Assembly (NCBI GenBank): GCA_965369945.1
Contig: CBDUST010000045.1
Span: 1-21,411 of the forward strand
Length of the DNA stretch: 21,411 nt
Source of the DNA: JADFNO01 sp965369945
Lineage (GTDB): Bacteria; Planctomycetota; Phycisphaerae; Phycisphaerales; SM1A02
Direction of reading: 5' to 3'
Under the pieces are notes generated by a model. It saw only the letters and a list, made by a program, of their open reading frames with translations. It was not told the origin of the DNA and did not search any database. The position numbers were made by a program, and so were the translations under genes. Each line of letters begins with the position of its first letter. The first letter of the stretch is position 1. This document shows, piece after piece, positions 1 to 6,554 of this stretch.

Positions 1-221
1 CGGGCGTGCCCGAAGAGCCTGACAGCGAAGGTCTAGATCCCGACGATGGCAGCAACGTTTTCGGTGCCGCCCCTGCGCCGTCGCTCCTGCGCCCCCCCGA
101 CGACGAACGGCGCGAAGTCCAGCCCGCCGCGCACGTAGAGCACGCCCACGCCTTTGGGCCCGTAGATCTTGTGGCCGGAAAGTGTCATCAGGTCGACCCC
201 CAATGCCTCGACGTTCAGCTT
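1..221 (-). pseudogene. cysteine desulfurase (NifS/IscS-like) internal fragment, decayed
   Basis: Read on the minus strand, about positions 221 down to 3 translate into a stretch typical of class V aminotransferase cysteine desulfurases: LNVEALGVDLMTLSGHK, then IYGPKGVGVLYVR, then RRRGGTENVAAIVG. SGHK carries the PLP-binding lysine, and GGTEN is the conserved segment that follows it in NifS/IscS. An in-frame TAG lies at 33-35, directly after AAIVGI. The frame behind it continues as TFAVRLFGHA, which looks like the next helix of the same family, so the stop appears to be a nonsense mutation within a coding frame. The N-terminal half, including the cofactor-stacking histidine region, is absent: similarity ends abruptly near 221, where the sequence becomes the opposite-strand TraB-like gene. 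The family is usually about 380-400 residues; only about 70 are here, and the C-terminal part would lie beyond the left edge. The family identity is secure. Whether this is a true pseudogene or an assembly chimera cannot be decided from the sequence. Confidence 0.8.
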
Positions 222-749
222 GAAAAGGCGATGCAAGACAAGGGTCTCGACTTTGGCCCGTTCCAAGGCGCTTTGGCCGGCACGTCTTGGCCTGCGAAAT
301 TCGTCGGCTGGATCCTCAAGGTCGTCCAGGCCGCCGACGTGCTCATGGACGGGGCGATCTCCGACACAATGAAAGTGATTCTGATCGAGATGTTCAGCGA
401 CGAAACCATACTCAAACAGGGCCTCCAACAGTTTGGAGCCGGATTCGAGGAGGTCATCGTCGATCAGCGCAACCAGATCGTGATCGATCAACTCAAGTCC
501 ATCCGCGATCAGGAGCCGGACGTTAGATCAGTCGGGATTTTCTACGGCGCCGCGCACATGCAGGACATGGCTGACCGCCTTAGGGAACAACTCGGGTATG
601 AAGCGTCCGAGCAGACGTGGGTGACAGCCATCGAAGTGGACCTGACGAAATCAGCCGTCCCGCCCGCGCAGTTGGAGTTCCTTCGTCAGATGTTCAAGCG
701 GCAAATGAAGCAGCAATGGGGCAGCGCGCAGAATGAGGCGCAGCAGTGA
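216..749 (+). pseudogene. TraB/GumN-type family protein, 5'-truncated
   Basis: The frame ending at 749 encodes a C-terminal portion resembling TraB/PrgY/GumN-family proteins. The clearest sign is the block VGIFYGAAHMQDMADRL near 535-583, containing the GAAHM (GxxH) motif, followed by a hydrophilic tail. Upstream residues include a helix with WPAKFVGWILKVVQAADVLM and QQFGAGFEEVIVDQRN, which fit the helical middle of the family. The frame is open back to position 6, but everything before about 216 is the antisense of the cysteine desulfurase remnant. There is therefore no credible native start, and the N-terminal half with the expected signal peptide and GxxH/GT.H motif is missing. An internal ATG at 231 could start a 172-residue product, but it has only a weak purine tract (aaaagg) close in front. 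The gene is convergent with the prepilin-like gene, with a gap of 19 bases. Function of the family is poorly defined (a metalloprotease-like fold has been proposed). Family call moderate; truncation clear. Confidence 0.65.
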
Positions 750-768
750 CTTCCCGGTCGGGTCAGAC

Positions 769-1797
769 TTAAGGCTCGTGCCGGAAATTCCTGTCGTTGG
801 CGCTGTCGATCCACTGCCGCATGTCCATCAAATCTCTGGCGGACTGATTGGCCGTGTGCCCGTCGGCGTAGACCACGGCGCTGGACTTGGTGTAGCGGCC
901 GATGGGAACCGAAGTCTCGGTGAAGGCCTCGATCGTCCAAATATCGCCGCGCCCCAGGGTTGCCTCCATGCCGCCGCCGCCGCCAATTCCAGGACCGCCG
1001 CCGCCGCCAATTCCAGGACCGCCGCCTCCCTCCGGGAATCCCCATTGCTTCTCGTCGGCTAGCCACGGCGGGATGACGAGGTGCGACCCCGGCTGGTCGT
1101 CGTTCCATTCCTTGTACAACCCAGGCTCAACCTTAGAGGACGAGCAAAACACCACGACTTCAGTTGACCGCCGAATCTGGCTGATCGATCGAACGACGAC
1201 ACGCGCCAACTCATTCATATTGCCGTCGCCGTTCAGATCGGCCTTGGCGTCGAAGAAGCGGTACCGAGGAACATTGTAATCGTCGTTCATTTCCCACCAT
1301 CCGCCGAGGTAATAGCCGTTGTAGCCGAAGCCGGGCTCAAGCGCGATTTCAGTCGCCTCAGCCAATTCCGTCATGTTTGTCTGTTCGACCTCCGGCTCCT
1401 CGAGATGATTGTGGATCACCTCGTGATTGAACGAGAGGTACGGCAGCAGCCGCCAAGTCCACGGCGCGGCGAGGATCTTGGGGATAACGATTTCGGTTGT
1501 CCCAGGAGGCCCCGGGGGTAGCGTGTGGTACTCAAACTCGACGTTCCATCCCGGCATCGGGCCCTGCATGTTTGGGTCAAGATAGCCGGGCAAGGCTGAC
1601 CCGCTGAATGCGTTGGCATACAGGTTCCACGCCTTGCTTACCTCGCGGAGGTAGTTGGTTTCTTGGAACTTCAGGCTCCGTCGCTTCGCGCCGCCCAGGG
1701 CTGGGGCGAGTATGGCCAGCAGGATCGAGATGATCCCGATGACCACCAGCAGTTCGACGATGGTGAACCCACGATCACGGCTCGGGCGATTGCTCAT
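769..1797 (-). CDS. prepilin-like secreted protein with N-terminal methylation motif and Gly-rich repeat
   Basis: The predicted 342-residue protein begins with a short charged leader and a type IV prepilin/pseudopilin cleavage site: RDRG|FTIVELLVVIGIISILLAIL, cleaved after Gly10 with Glu at position +5 of the mature protein. It would be processed by a prepilin peptidase and anchored by its N-terminal helix. The start ATG (1795-1797) is chosen over longer upstream alternatives because AAGGAG lies 6 bases in front and the methylation motif then sits at the usual distance. The body is far larger than a normal pilin. It contains DLNGDGNMNEL (residues 187-197), an EF-hand/dockerin-like calcium loop; a Gly-rich linker (257-276) made by a DNA tandem repeat; and a C-terminal VVYADGHTA segment like the 'DG' end of the large planctomycete prepilin-like (H-X9-DG/DUF1559-type) proteins. 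It stands alone and converges on the truncated TraB-like gene. The role is unknown, probably cell-surface. No other secretion or pilus genes are nearby. Confidence 0.85.
   Translation of the reverse strand: MSNRPSRDRGFTIVELLVVIGIISILLAILAPALGGAKRRSLKFQETNYLREVSKAWNLYANAFSGSALPGYLDPNMQGPMPGWNVEFEYHTLPPGPPGTTEIVIPKILAAPWTWRLLPYLSFNHEVIHNHLEEPEVEQTNMTELAEATEIALEPGFGYNGYYLGGWWEMNDDYNVPRYRFFDAKADLNGDGNMNELARVVVRSISQIRRSTEVVVFCSSSKVEPGLYKEWNDDQPGSHLVIPPWLADEKQWGFPEGGGGPGIGGGGGPGIGGGGGMEATLGRGDIWTIEAFTETSVPIGRYTKSSAVVYADGHTANQSARDLMDMRQWIDSANDRNFRHEP
971..1018. repeat. perfect tandem repeat, 2 x 24 bp, in coding sequence
   Basis: Two identical 24-base units (971-994 and 995-1018), followed by a partial third (ccgccgcc), encode the Gly-rich segment GGGGPGIGGGGGPGIGGGGG on the minus strand. 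The unit is in frame (8 codons), so copy-number change would lengthen or shorten the linker without breaking the gene. This was read directly from the sequence. Confidence 0.95.
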
Positions 1798-1999
1798 GAA
1801 TCGCTCCTTTGTCTGAGAATGCCTGAAACGAGGTACTGCTGCCACGGCATGAGAGCCCTTCCACGAAATCATAGCTCCAACAGGTAGCTCTACGAACCCC
1901 CCGGGCCAATGGAGGCCAGAATCCGCCAGAAACCCTCCCCACGCCCGAAACTCCCCGGCCCGCTCCGGCGGATCCTCGAAATGAGGCATTCGGAGCAAG

Positions 2000-2018
2000 C
2001 CGGGCTTTGTCAGCCCGG
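2000..2018. repeat. 7-bp perfect inverted repeat (hairpin)
   Basis: ccgggct (2000-2006) and agcccgg (2012-2018) are exact reverse complements around a 5-base loop. A G-T pair could extend the stem by one. No T-run follows on either strand, so it is not a classical intrinsic terminator. It may be a fragment of a short dispersed palindromic element. Confidence 0.7.
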
Positions 2019-2069
2019 TGGTCGCCCCAAGTCACCTTGCGTCCGAACGCGATGATTACGCCGCGTCCA

Positions 2070-2088
2070 CCGGTCCGACACGGACCGG
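2070..2088. repeat. 8-bp perfect inverted repeat (hairpin), 3-base loop
   Basis: ccggtccg (2070-2077) pairs exactly with cggaccgg (2081-2088) across the loop aca. The stem is seven-eighths G/C. No T-run follows. It lies about 50 bases from the hairpin at 2000-2018, with a TATAAT hexamer some 60 bases downstream. It could be an operator or a REP-like remnant; the function is unknown. Confidence 0.75.
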
Positions 2089-2148
2089 ATCGCCGCCACC
2101 GCAACTGGGGTTTTGCGATAGTTCCTTCGGCTCCAATGGGCTTGCCCA

Positions 2149-2154
2149 TATAAT
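2149..2154 (+). promoter_or_regulatory. possible -10 box (TATAAT) upstream of the 266-residue membrane protein gene
   Basis: A perfect TATAAT hexamer occurs 134 bases before the ATG at 2289 in otherwise GC-rich DNA. At 17-base spacing the -35 position reads TTCGGC (2126-2131), a poor match to TTGACA, so the call is tentative. It could also serve the other strand, where the complement contains TATTAT. Confidence 0.3.
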
Positions 2155-2223
2155 ACCGACAAGCCGAGGGCGGTCCTCGACCTGCCAGCTCCCTTAGTGA
2201 CCGGTTCATCATCTGCTTCTCCC

Positions 2224-2310
2224 GCTAGGTATGGTAGTCGCCACGCCATACTGAACTGTTCAATCAACTGTTAGCCGCTTCGAACTCCATGTGTGCGTCC
2301 AGCTACGCCA
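2224..2310 (+). repeat. imperfect direct repeat, left copy (leader plus first codons)
   Basis: This copy resembles 3085-3145 in collinear blocks: gctag; gtagtcgcca (2234-2243); tgaac; tcaat; ccgct; the start context atgtgtg (2289-2295); tccagct (2298-2304); and gcca. The right copy is about 26 bases shorter through internal gaps. The repeat covers the leader and the first eight codons of the gene it precedes. Confidence 0.65.
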
Positions 2311-3089
2311 AATCGACCATCATCGCGTTGGCCATCGGCGTCGCGATTTTCCTCGTTTCGTGCATTCTGCGCGCTCCAGGAAACGCCACGCTCGGTTTTC
2401 ACATTCTGAACACCGTCGTCATGGCCGTGGTTTGGTTTGCGGTGCTTGGCGTCGTCGCGCTTATCGGAGGCGCGCTTGCGCGTCGTGTCAGAGCACTTTG
2501 GCTTCCGATCTTCGCTTGGTTGCTCCTCACGGCGGCAATGCTTCAGGTTGGGGTTAGTGGATACAGCCGGTACGTTCTACTACCCAGGGTTCGGGCTCTC
2601 CTCGCAGATATCGAAGAGACCAACCGTGTTGAAGCGCCTTTCTCGCTGACTCGACTCGCCCGCCCTTCTTTTTCCTTGTCTTACCCATCAAACTGGAGCA
2701 TAGACACAGCGGATGCGCAGTATGACCCTGATTCTTTCTTCACCATTGAGACACCCGACGACGGCATGATTCAGTTTCTTGTCTTCGCTCCACACATCGA
2801 CACTTCTCCGTTCGCTACCGACATTGTTTCGGAGTTTCGCGACAAACAGTTCAGTGCCGTGACCAGTACTTCGTTCTCGCATTGGGGAAGATACGAAGGC
2901 AAAGGAATTGCCCTCCGCGGTAAACTCTTGTCGATCCTGCGAGCAGAAGTTCGCGTGTTCCACGCCTCGTCTGCTAGCCGACCATTCATAGTTGTCGAAA
3001 TGTGCTACGATGACTCACGCGACACCGATCAAGTGGGATTTCAGATGATCCGGGATACTTTCGTCGTCTCGATGCCACCCGGTGGCTAG
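2289..3089 (+). CDS. membrane protein with three N-terminal TM helices and a soluble C-terminal domain
   Basis: The predicted protein has 266 residues. Hydrophobic helices lie at about 10-27, 39-61 and 70-90, followed by a linker and a soluble domain from about 126 to 262. The soluble part starts FSLSYPSNWSID and ends FQMIRDTFVV. This beginning and end recall the PsbP/DUF1795-like alpha-beta fold found in many bacterial 'YPxxW' lipoprotein and membrane proteins, but I cannot confirm that by eye. The ATG at 2289 is chosen because it gives the first TM helix with a short Lys-containing lead. No strong Shine-Dalgarno is visible (the bases in front are cgaactcc). Base composition is less GC-rich than the neighbouring operons, and a direct repeat covering its leader and start recurs just behind its stop, so it looks like an acquired or tandemly duplicated unit. 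It converges on the gene at 3177-3947. No function can be assigned. Confidence 0.75.
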   Translation: MCASSYAKSTIIALAIGVAIFLVSCILRAPGNATLGFHILNTVVMAVVWFAVLGVVALIGGALARRVRALWLPIFAWLLLTAAMLQVGVSGYSRYVLLPRVRALLADIEETNRVEAPFSLTRLARPSFSLSYPSNWSIDTADAQYDPDSFFTIETPDDGMIQFLVFAPHIDTSPFATDIVSEFRDKQFSAVTSTSFSHWGRYEGKGIALRGKLLSILRAEVRVFHASSASRPFIVVEMCYDDSRDTDQVGFQMIRDTFVVSMPPGG

Positions 3090-3145
3090 CGGTGTAGTCG
3101 CCAGTTGAACATCAATCCGCTCGATGTGTGAATCCAGCTTTGCCA
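3085..3145 (+). repeat. imperfect direct repeat, right copy, with remnant gene start
   Basis: The repeat starts at the stop codon region of the 266-residue gene. It repeats gtagtcgcca (3094-3103), the start context atgtgtg (3124-3130) and tccagct (3133-3139). Translated from 3124 it gives MCESSFAR, against MCASSYAK at the real gene start. Similarity ends after about eight codons, and the frame then runs antisense into the 3' end of the minus-strand gene until a stop near 3276. This looks like the beginning of a second, lost paralogue. Confidence 0.65.
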
Positions 3146-3176
3146 GGGGGAATGGTACGATCGATGCACGACCCCC

Positions 3177-3947
3177 TCAAGGATACACGAAAAGAATCTG
3201 GCGCTGGCTGCGATCAAACAACCAAACGCGACGGAAGACTGACGCTCCTAACCTCTCCTGTAGCAGCCGAGTGAGTTGACCGCTCCAGCGATTCTCGGGT
3301 AACGTTGCACTGACCCATGCAAGCAACTCGATACGCGCGTTAGACTCATATTGCCTAGCCAGTTTGTTGGTTATCCGTTCCACGGTGTAGTCCCCGGAAT
3401 GACCTCCACTATCTATAGTGAACTTAGGCTGATCGGCGGGCAGCCCGTGTTCACGCACAACGATCTTGTTTACAACGCTACCGAGTTCACGAGATGGCTC
3501 GACGCTACCCAGCGTCGACGCATCAAGAGCGGCCAAGAATCCGATGATCTTGGGAACCGCCTTCACTTTCTTATTCTTACTGATCCCATCACGGAAAGTA
3601 AGAACGAATTTCCTGGCCTTCATACGGTTTCGGGCAACAGGATCAAGTGAATCCGACACAGACTGGTATTCCTGAAGCAACCGTTTCTCGATTGCGAGCC
3701 GATCATAAAGCCGCTGAGATTGTCGGGGATCGTCAAGGCCGACCATTTCAAACGCGATCGACGATCCTTCGACGCAGCGGCACAGGATATCCGGCTCAGG
3801 CGGCTGCCTCTTCTCGATGCTCTCGATCTCGATAACACAAGGAGACGCTGCCGCGAACTCCTTGAACACCAAGACCTCAGGGTTGGCGTGTTTGTCAGAA
3901 CTGTTTGTCGCTTCACGTTCTCTCAATGCGGCACAACCGTCGCTCAA
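3177..3947 (-). CDS. hypothetical protein, possibly PD-(D/E)XK-like
   Basis: The predicted protein has 256 residues and no signal peptide or TM segment, so it is probably cytoplasmic. Residues 48-70 read QPPEPDILC followed by SSIAFEMVGL. A 'PD...(hydrophobic)E-x-hydrophobic' spacing (Asp53, Glu67) is reminiscent of PD-(D/E)XK nuclease folds, but the expected lysine after Glu67 is Val69, so catalytic activity is doubtful. The middle (residues about 75-115) is helical and charged. The C-terminus, with RVWLFDRSQRQILFVYP, resembles a beta-strand core end. The start ATG (3945-3947) is the first in frame, and no clear Shine-Dalgarno is seen, so an internal start is possible. The gene is isolated: it converges with the 266-residue membrane gene (87-base gap) and is backed by hairpin-rich non-coding DNA. 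I do not recognise the family with confidence. Confidence 0.65.
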   Translation of the reverse strand: MSDGCAALREREATNSSDKHANPEVLVFKEFAAASPCVIEIESIEKRQPPEPDILCRCVEGSSIAFEMVGLDDPRQSQRLYDRLAIEKRLLQEYQSVSDSLDPVARNRMKARKFVLTFRDGISKNKKVKAVPKIIGFLAALDASTLGSVEPSRELGSVVNKIVVREHGLPADQPKFTIDSGGHSGDYTVERITNKLARQYESNARIELLAWVSATLPENRWSGQLTRLLQERLGASVFRRVWLFDRSQRQILFVYP

Positions 3948-4067
3948 TTATATGCGTGCAGTAACGGTGTGACGATAATTTGTTTGAGTATCCATGCGAG
4001 CATCCGCGCGGGTGGGGCTGACTGAACTGTGCAGAGACGAGGCTGACGGGCGGGTGTTGACGATCGG

Positions 4068-4082
4068 GCCGCCGTGGGCGGC
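4068..4082. repeat. 6-bp perfect GC hairpin
   Basis: gccgcc (4068-4073) pairs with ggcggc (4077-4082) around gtg. It lies in the 276-base non-coding stretch between the 256-residue hypothetical gene and the end of the beta-helix gene. No T-run follows. It may be structural or chance in GC-rich DNA. Confidence 0.5.
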
Positions 4083-4140
4083 GGGGGTTCACCGACAAAC
4101 GTCCGCTTATTCCCTTGCGCGCTCTCGGGACGCTGCGCGT

Positions 4141-4157
4141 CGCCCGCTAAACGGGCG
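4141..4157. repeat. 6-bp perfect GC hairpin (cgcccg/cgggcg)
   Basis: cgcccg (4141-4146) pairs with cgggcg (4152-4157) around the loop ctaaa. The core 'cgctaaacgggcgg' resembles, in reverse complement, the 'ccgtttagcgg' text at about 20934-20944, so the two may belong to one short dispersed palindrome family. Confidence 0.55.
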
Positions 4158-4191
4158 GATTCACGTTTGCTGTTCCCTCGTATTGGCTCTT

Positions 4192-4224
4192 CCCCATCGG
4201 TGTCCATCCGTGTTCATCTGTGGC
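4192..4224. repeat. dispersed intergenic phrase (ccatcggtgtccatccgtgt.. type)
   Basis: Two near-identical units of 10-11 bases, cggtgtccatc and ccgtgttcatc, follow each other and end in tgtggc. I recall this phrase as a common short intergenic repeat in planctomycete, verrucomicrobial and related genomes, often just behind genes. Here it touches the stop codon (4224-4226) of the beta-helix protein gene. The internal repetition is visible; the wider distribution is from memory. Confidence 0.5.
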
Positions 4225-6479
4225 TACTCTCCCTGTTCGTCCACGCGCTCGATAACCAACGACAAAATCGCGTAACCGTCCAATTCAAAATGCTCGATGC
4301 GGATCGCCAGTTCCCTTGATTCGTCGAGCTTGAATTCATGATTGTGTTTCGTTGGACCGTGCCACGTCCAATCATCGATGATTATCTTCTCGTTGAGCCA
4401 GACTCGGACGCCATCATCTGAGGTTGTGTTGATTCGCCACGTCCCGGGCGGCAGGGTGATCTTGGTACTCGCGAACGTGCCGAAATGATTGTTGGGCAAT
4501 TGCGCTGCATCAACCGGCGTCGTTATGCCAGCATTACTTGGGCCGCCCATGCCGAACGTCAGATCGAGCGATGATAGAGTTGCTCTTGCACGTTGATGGT
4601 CTGCAGCTTCTTGACGCCATTTAGCAACATCTTCACGCGGATCAGTTTCGTAGGCAAAACAAAGTACATCCCATTGCAGGGGCATGAATGTGTTACTGAC
4701 GCGCTGTGGACCGGACTCTGTTGTTGCGATGATCGTGTATTCGATCAGGTGGTTCTGAGCGGTGGTAGTCAACGTCAGCGTTGAGTCATCGAGCTCGTGT
4801 TGTATGACATCGCCGTTCGAAGCTTCCAGCGAAATAGATTGAATCTTCTCTTTGCCAAGCATTCGATACACATGGCGGTCCGCGGTCTTCTCCACCAAAG
4901 TGAGCAGCGGACTCTGCCAATCGTACGGCCCCCATTCGGTCATGATGATCCGCTCGCGCCCGGTCAGATCGTCGCGCGCACCAACCGGTGACGTCTCACC
5001 AAGCGGTTCATATTCCGGGGGCGACCAACGCAGCGGGGGCGCATCAAGTTCGCGCTGAATGCCTGCTTTGCTTTTCTCATCAGCGCGCAACACTTCGTCG
5101 ACGTTCGCTGTTTCATTGGCGATGATGAACGTTTTATCCGTTTCGCGAAGGTGGATCGCTACTTCATCGCCGTCGAATGTGTTGCCGTAGATGACGTTGC
5201 GATCAGCGTCCGTGTTGTTGACTTTGGCCCAGGGCAACTTGGTCAGCCCTTCATCCGGATCCCACCAGAAATGGACGCCACACTTATTCCCGCGAAACGT
5301 GTTGGCTTGTATCCAGTTATTCCGGCCGTGTTCGATGTTGACGCCGCCGCGCTCCAATCCGTAGGCCATTTCGCCGTTCGATTCGAAGATGTTGTCGGCA
5401 ATCGTGGTGTTCTGGGAGTAGCCGCCCCAGATTCCGCAGATGGCGTTTTGCACGAATCGGTTCTGGGCAATCGTATTATTGAAGCTGAAGGTCAGTTCAA
5501 GTCCGTGCGCGACCGCGTATGAGCAGTCGTTGGCGATGAACATATTGCGGTTGTTGCCGCATGCACGGGACTGCTCGAGAATCTGCTCTGGGATCACGAT
5601 CAACTCATCTACTTCGTGTTCACCGGTTTGTTGGCGTAGCCGTTGACGTTCACGTTCGAACCAAACTTCTCCCAACGCCTCTCTACCCGCGAATGCGAAG
5701 ATTCCATCTCCGCCGTGCGTGATTGAGTTCTCGACGATGACGTTATCGTTACATTGTTCGAACATAAGCAGGCCGGCTGAATCCTGCCCGCGGTTATAGA
5801 CGCCGTGGCTGTAGCCGCGCACACAGAAATCAAAGGCGTTGCGCGAGATGACGTTGCGGCTACTGCGCCACATCGCCAGTCCCCATCCCGAGAGGAAGGA
5901 GCAATCGTTGTCGTAAATGACCGAGTCGTTCACTTGGTCGAGGATGATTCCGTTTTGGCCGTGTCTGGCTCGAATGCGCCGCAGCGTTACTTCGTTACTG
6001 TTTTCTACATAGAGGCCTGCTCCGTAGTCGGTAAGCCATTCATTCTTGTCATTGTTGTGTGGCCATAACCAGTCCGCTCCGTCCTCGGCTTTGGGTGTGG
6101 ATCGAAGATGCTGCCGGTAGTTGTCGGAGACATCGCAATCTTCGATAACCAGGCCGTCGGCGTTCGTGGCGTAGATACCGACCTTGAAGCCTGACACGGA
6201 TGCGTGTTTCAACGTTACATTCGTGCCACTGATTCGTATTCCGATACCGGAGTAATCGCTCGGCTCTGAATCATCAGCAGCGCCGTGGAATGTGGCGCCG
6301 AGAAAGTCGACGACGACATCGTTCGCCGTGATATGGATCACGCCGTTGCCGTCCGTGTCCTCGATCGATTGGGAACGAACTTCTATCGTACAGCTTTGCG
6401 TGATTTGAATATTGTCGCGATCGACCGTCACGACAGGCGGATTCGCAACGATGGCCCCAACCAGCGCAATTATGAGCAT
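4224..6479 (-). CDS. secreted right-handed beta-helix protein with C-terminal PA14-like domain
   Basis: The predicted protein has 751 residues. The ATG (6477-6479) is preceded by GAGGAGG with 6 bases between, a strong Shine-Dalgarno. The N-terminus MLIIALVGAIVANPP is a short hydrophobic signal sequence. Residues of about 20-470 show the repeated N-x-I/V, D-N-x-F and G-I/V patterns of parallel beta-helix (PbH1/NosD-like, pectate-lyase-type) proteins, for example NVTLKHASVSGFKVGIYAT and NTTIADNIFESNGEM. A middle region (about 540-620) has beta-sandwich character. The end (about 630-746) matches the PA14/NPCBM-like pattern of a distorted beta barrel: LPPGTWRINTTSDDGVRVWL, IIIDDW and a final hydrophobic strand. 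Such proteins usually bind or cleave extracellular polysaccharide; no catalytic residues could be assigned. It lies 75 bases behind frr on the same strand and may be co-transcribed by read-through or have its own promoter. Confidence 0.85.
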   Translation of the reverse strand: MLIIALVGAIVANPPVVTVDRDNIQITQSCTIEVRSQSIEDTDGNGVIHITANDVVVDFLGATFHGAADDSEPSDYSGIGIRISGTNVTLKHASVSGFKVGIYATNADGLVIEDCDVSDNYRQHLRSTPKAEDGADWLWPHNNDKNEWLTDYGAGLYVENSNEVTLRRIRARHGQNGIILDQVNDSVIYDNDCSFLSGWGLAMWRSSRNVISRNAFDFCVRGYSHGVYNRGQDSAGLLMFEQCNDNVIVENSITHGGDGIFAFAGREALGEVWFERERQRLRQQTGEHEVDELIVIPEQILEQSRACGNNRNMFIANDCSYAVAHGLELTFSFNNTIAQNRFVQNAICGIWGGYSQNTTIADNIFESNGEMAYGLERGGVNIEHGRNNWIQANTFRGNKCGVHFWWDPDEGLTKLPWAKVNNTDADRNVIYGNTFDGDEVAIHLRETDKTFIIANETANVDEVLRADEKSKAGIQRELDAPPLRWSPPEYEPLGETSPVGARDDLTGRERIIMTEWGPYDWQSPLLTLVEKTADRHVYRMLGKEKIQSISLEASNGDVIQHELDDSTLTLTTTAQNHLIEYTIIATTESGPQRVSNTFMPLQWDVLCFAYETDPREDVAKWRQEAADHQRARATLSSLDLTFGMGGPSNAGITTPVDAAQLPNNHFGTFASTKITLPPGTWRINTTSDDGVRVWLNEKIIIDDWTWHGPTKHNHEFKLDESRELAIRIEHFELDGYAILSLVIERVDEQGE

Positions 6480-6554
6480 GATGCGCCTCCTCGAGCGTTT
6501 ATCATAGACGGCGTTGGGACGATTGGAATTGTCGGGCGAAACTCTTGCGCCAAG

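Larger units (their letters stand above)
1798..2288. other. non-coding stretch with hairpins between divergent genes
   Basis: This stretch of about 490 bases lies between the start of the minus-strand prepilin-like gene and the start of the plus-strand membrane protein. Short frames cross it, but none has a credible start or family resemblance. It holds two short perfect hairpins (2000-2018 and 2070-2088), a perfect TATAAT hexamer, and the left copy of a direct repeat that runs into the next gene. No tRNA or riboswitch shape was recognised. Confidence 0.6.

Noticed and set aside
971..1018. CRISPR-like or minisatellite array.
   Set aside because: Only two full 24-base units without spacers, lying inside a coding frame. 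It is a protein-coding tandem repeat.
828..1108. Several 60-140-residue frames across the prepilin-like gene (Ala/Arg/Gly-rich).
   Set aside because: They are shadow frames of a gene with strong start evidence and clear family motifs.
2224..3145. Integron attC sites flanking the 266-residue gene (GTTAGCC near 2270 and GTTGAAC near 3104).
   Set aside because: No matching RYYYAAC partner site or attC-like imperfect palindrome could be found at the expected distance, and no integrase gene is present. The repeat is better described as a duplicated leader plus start codon.
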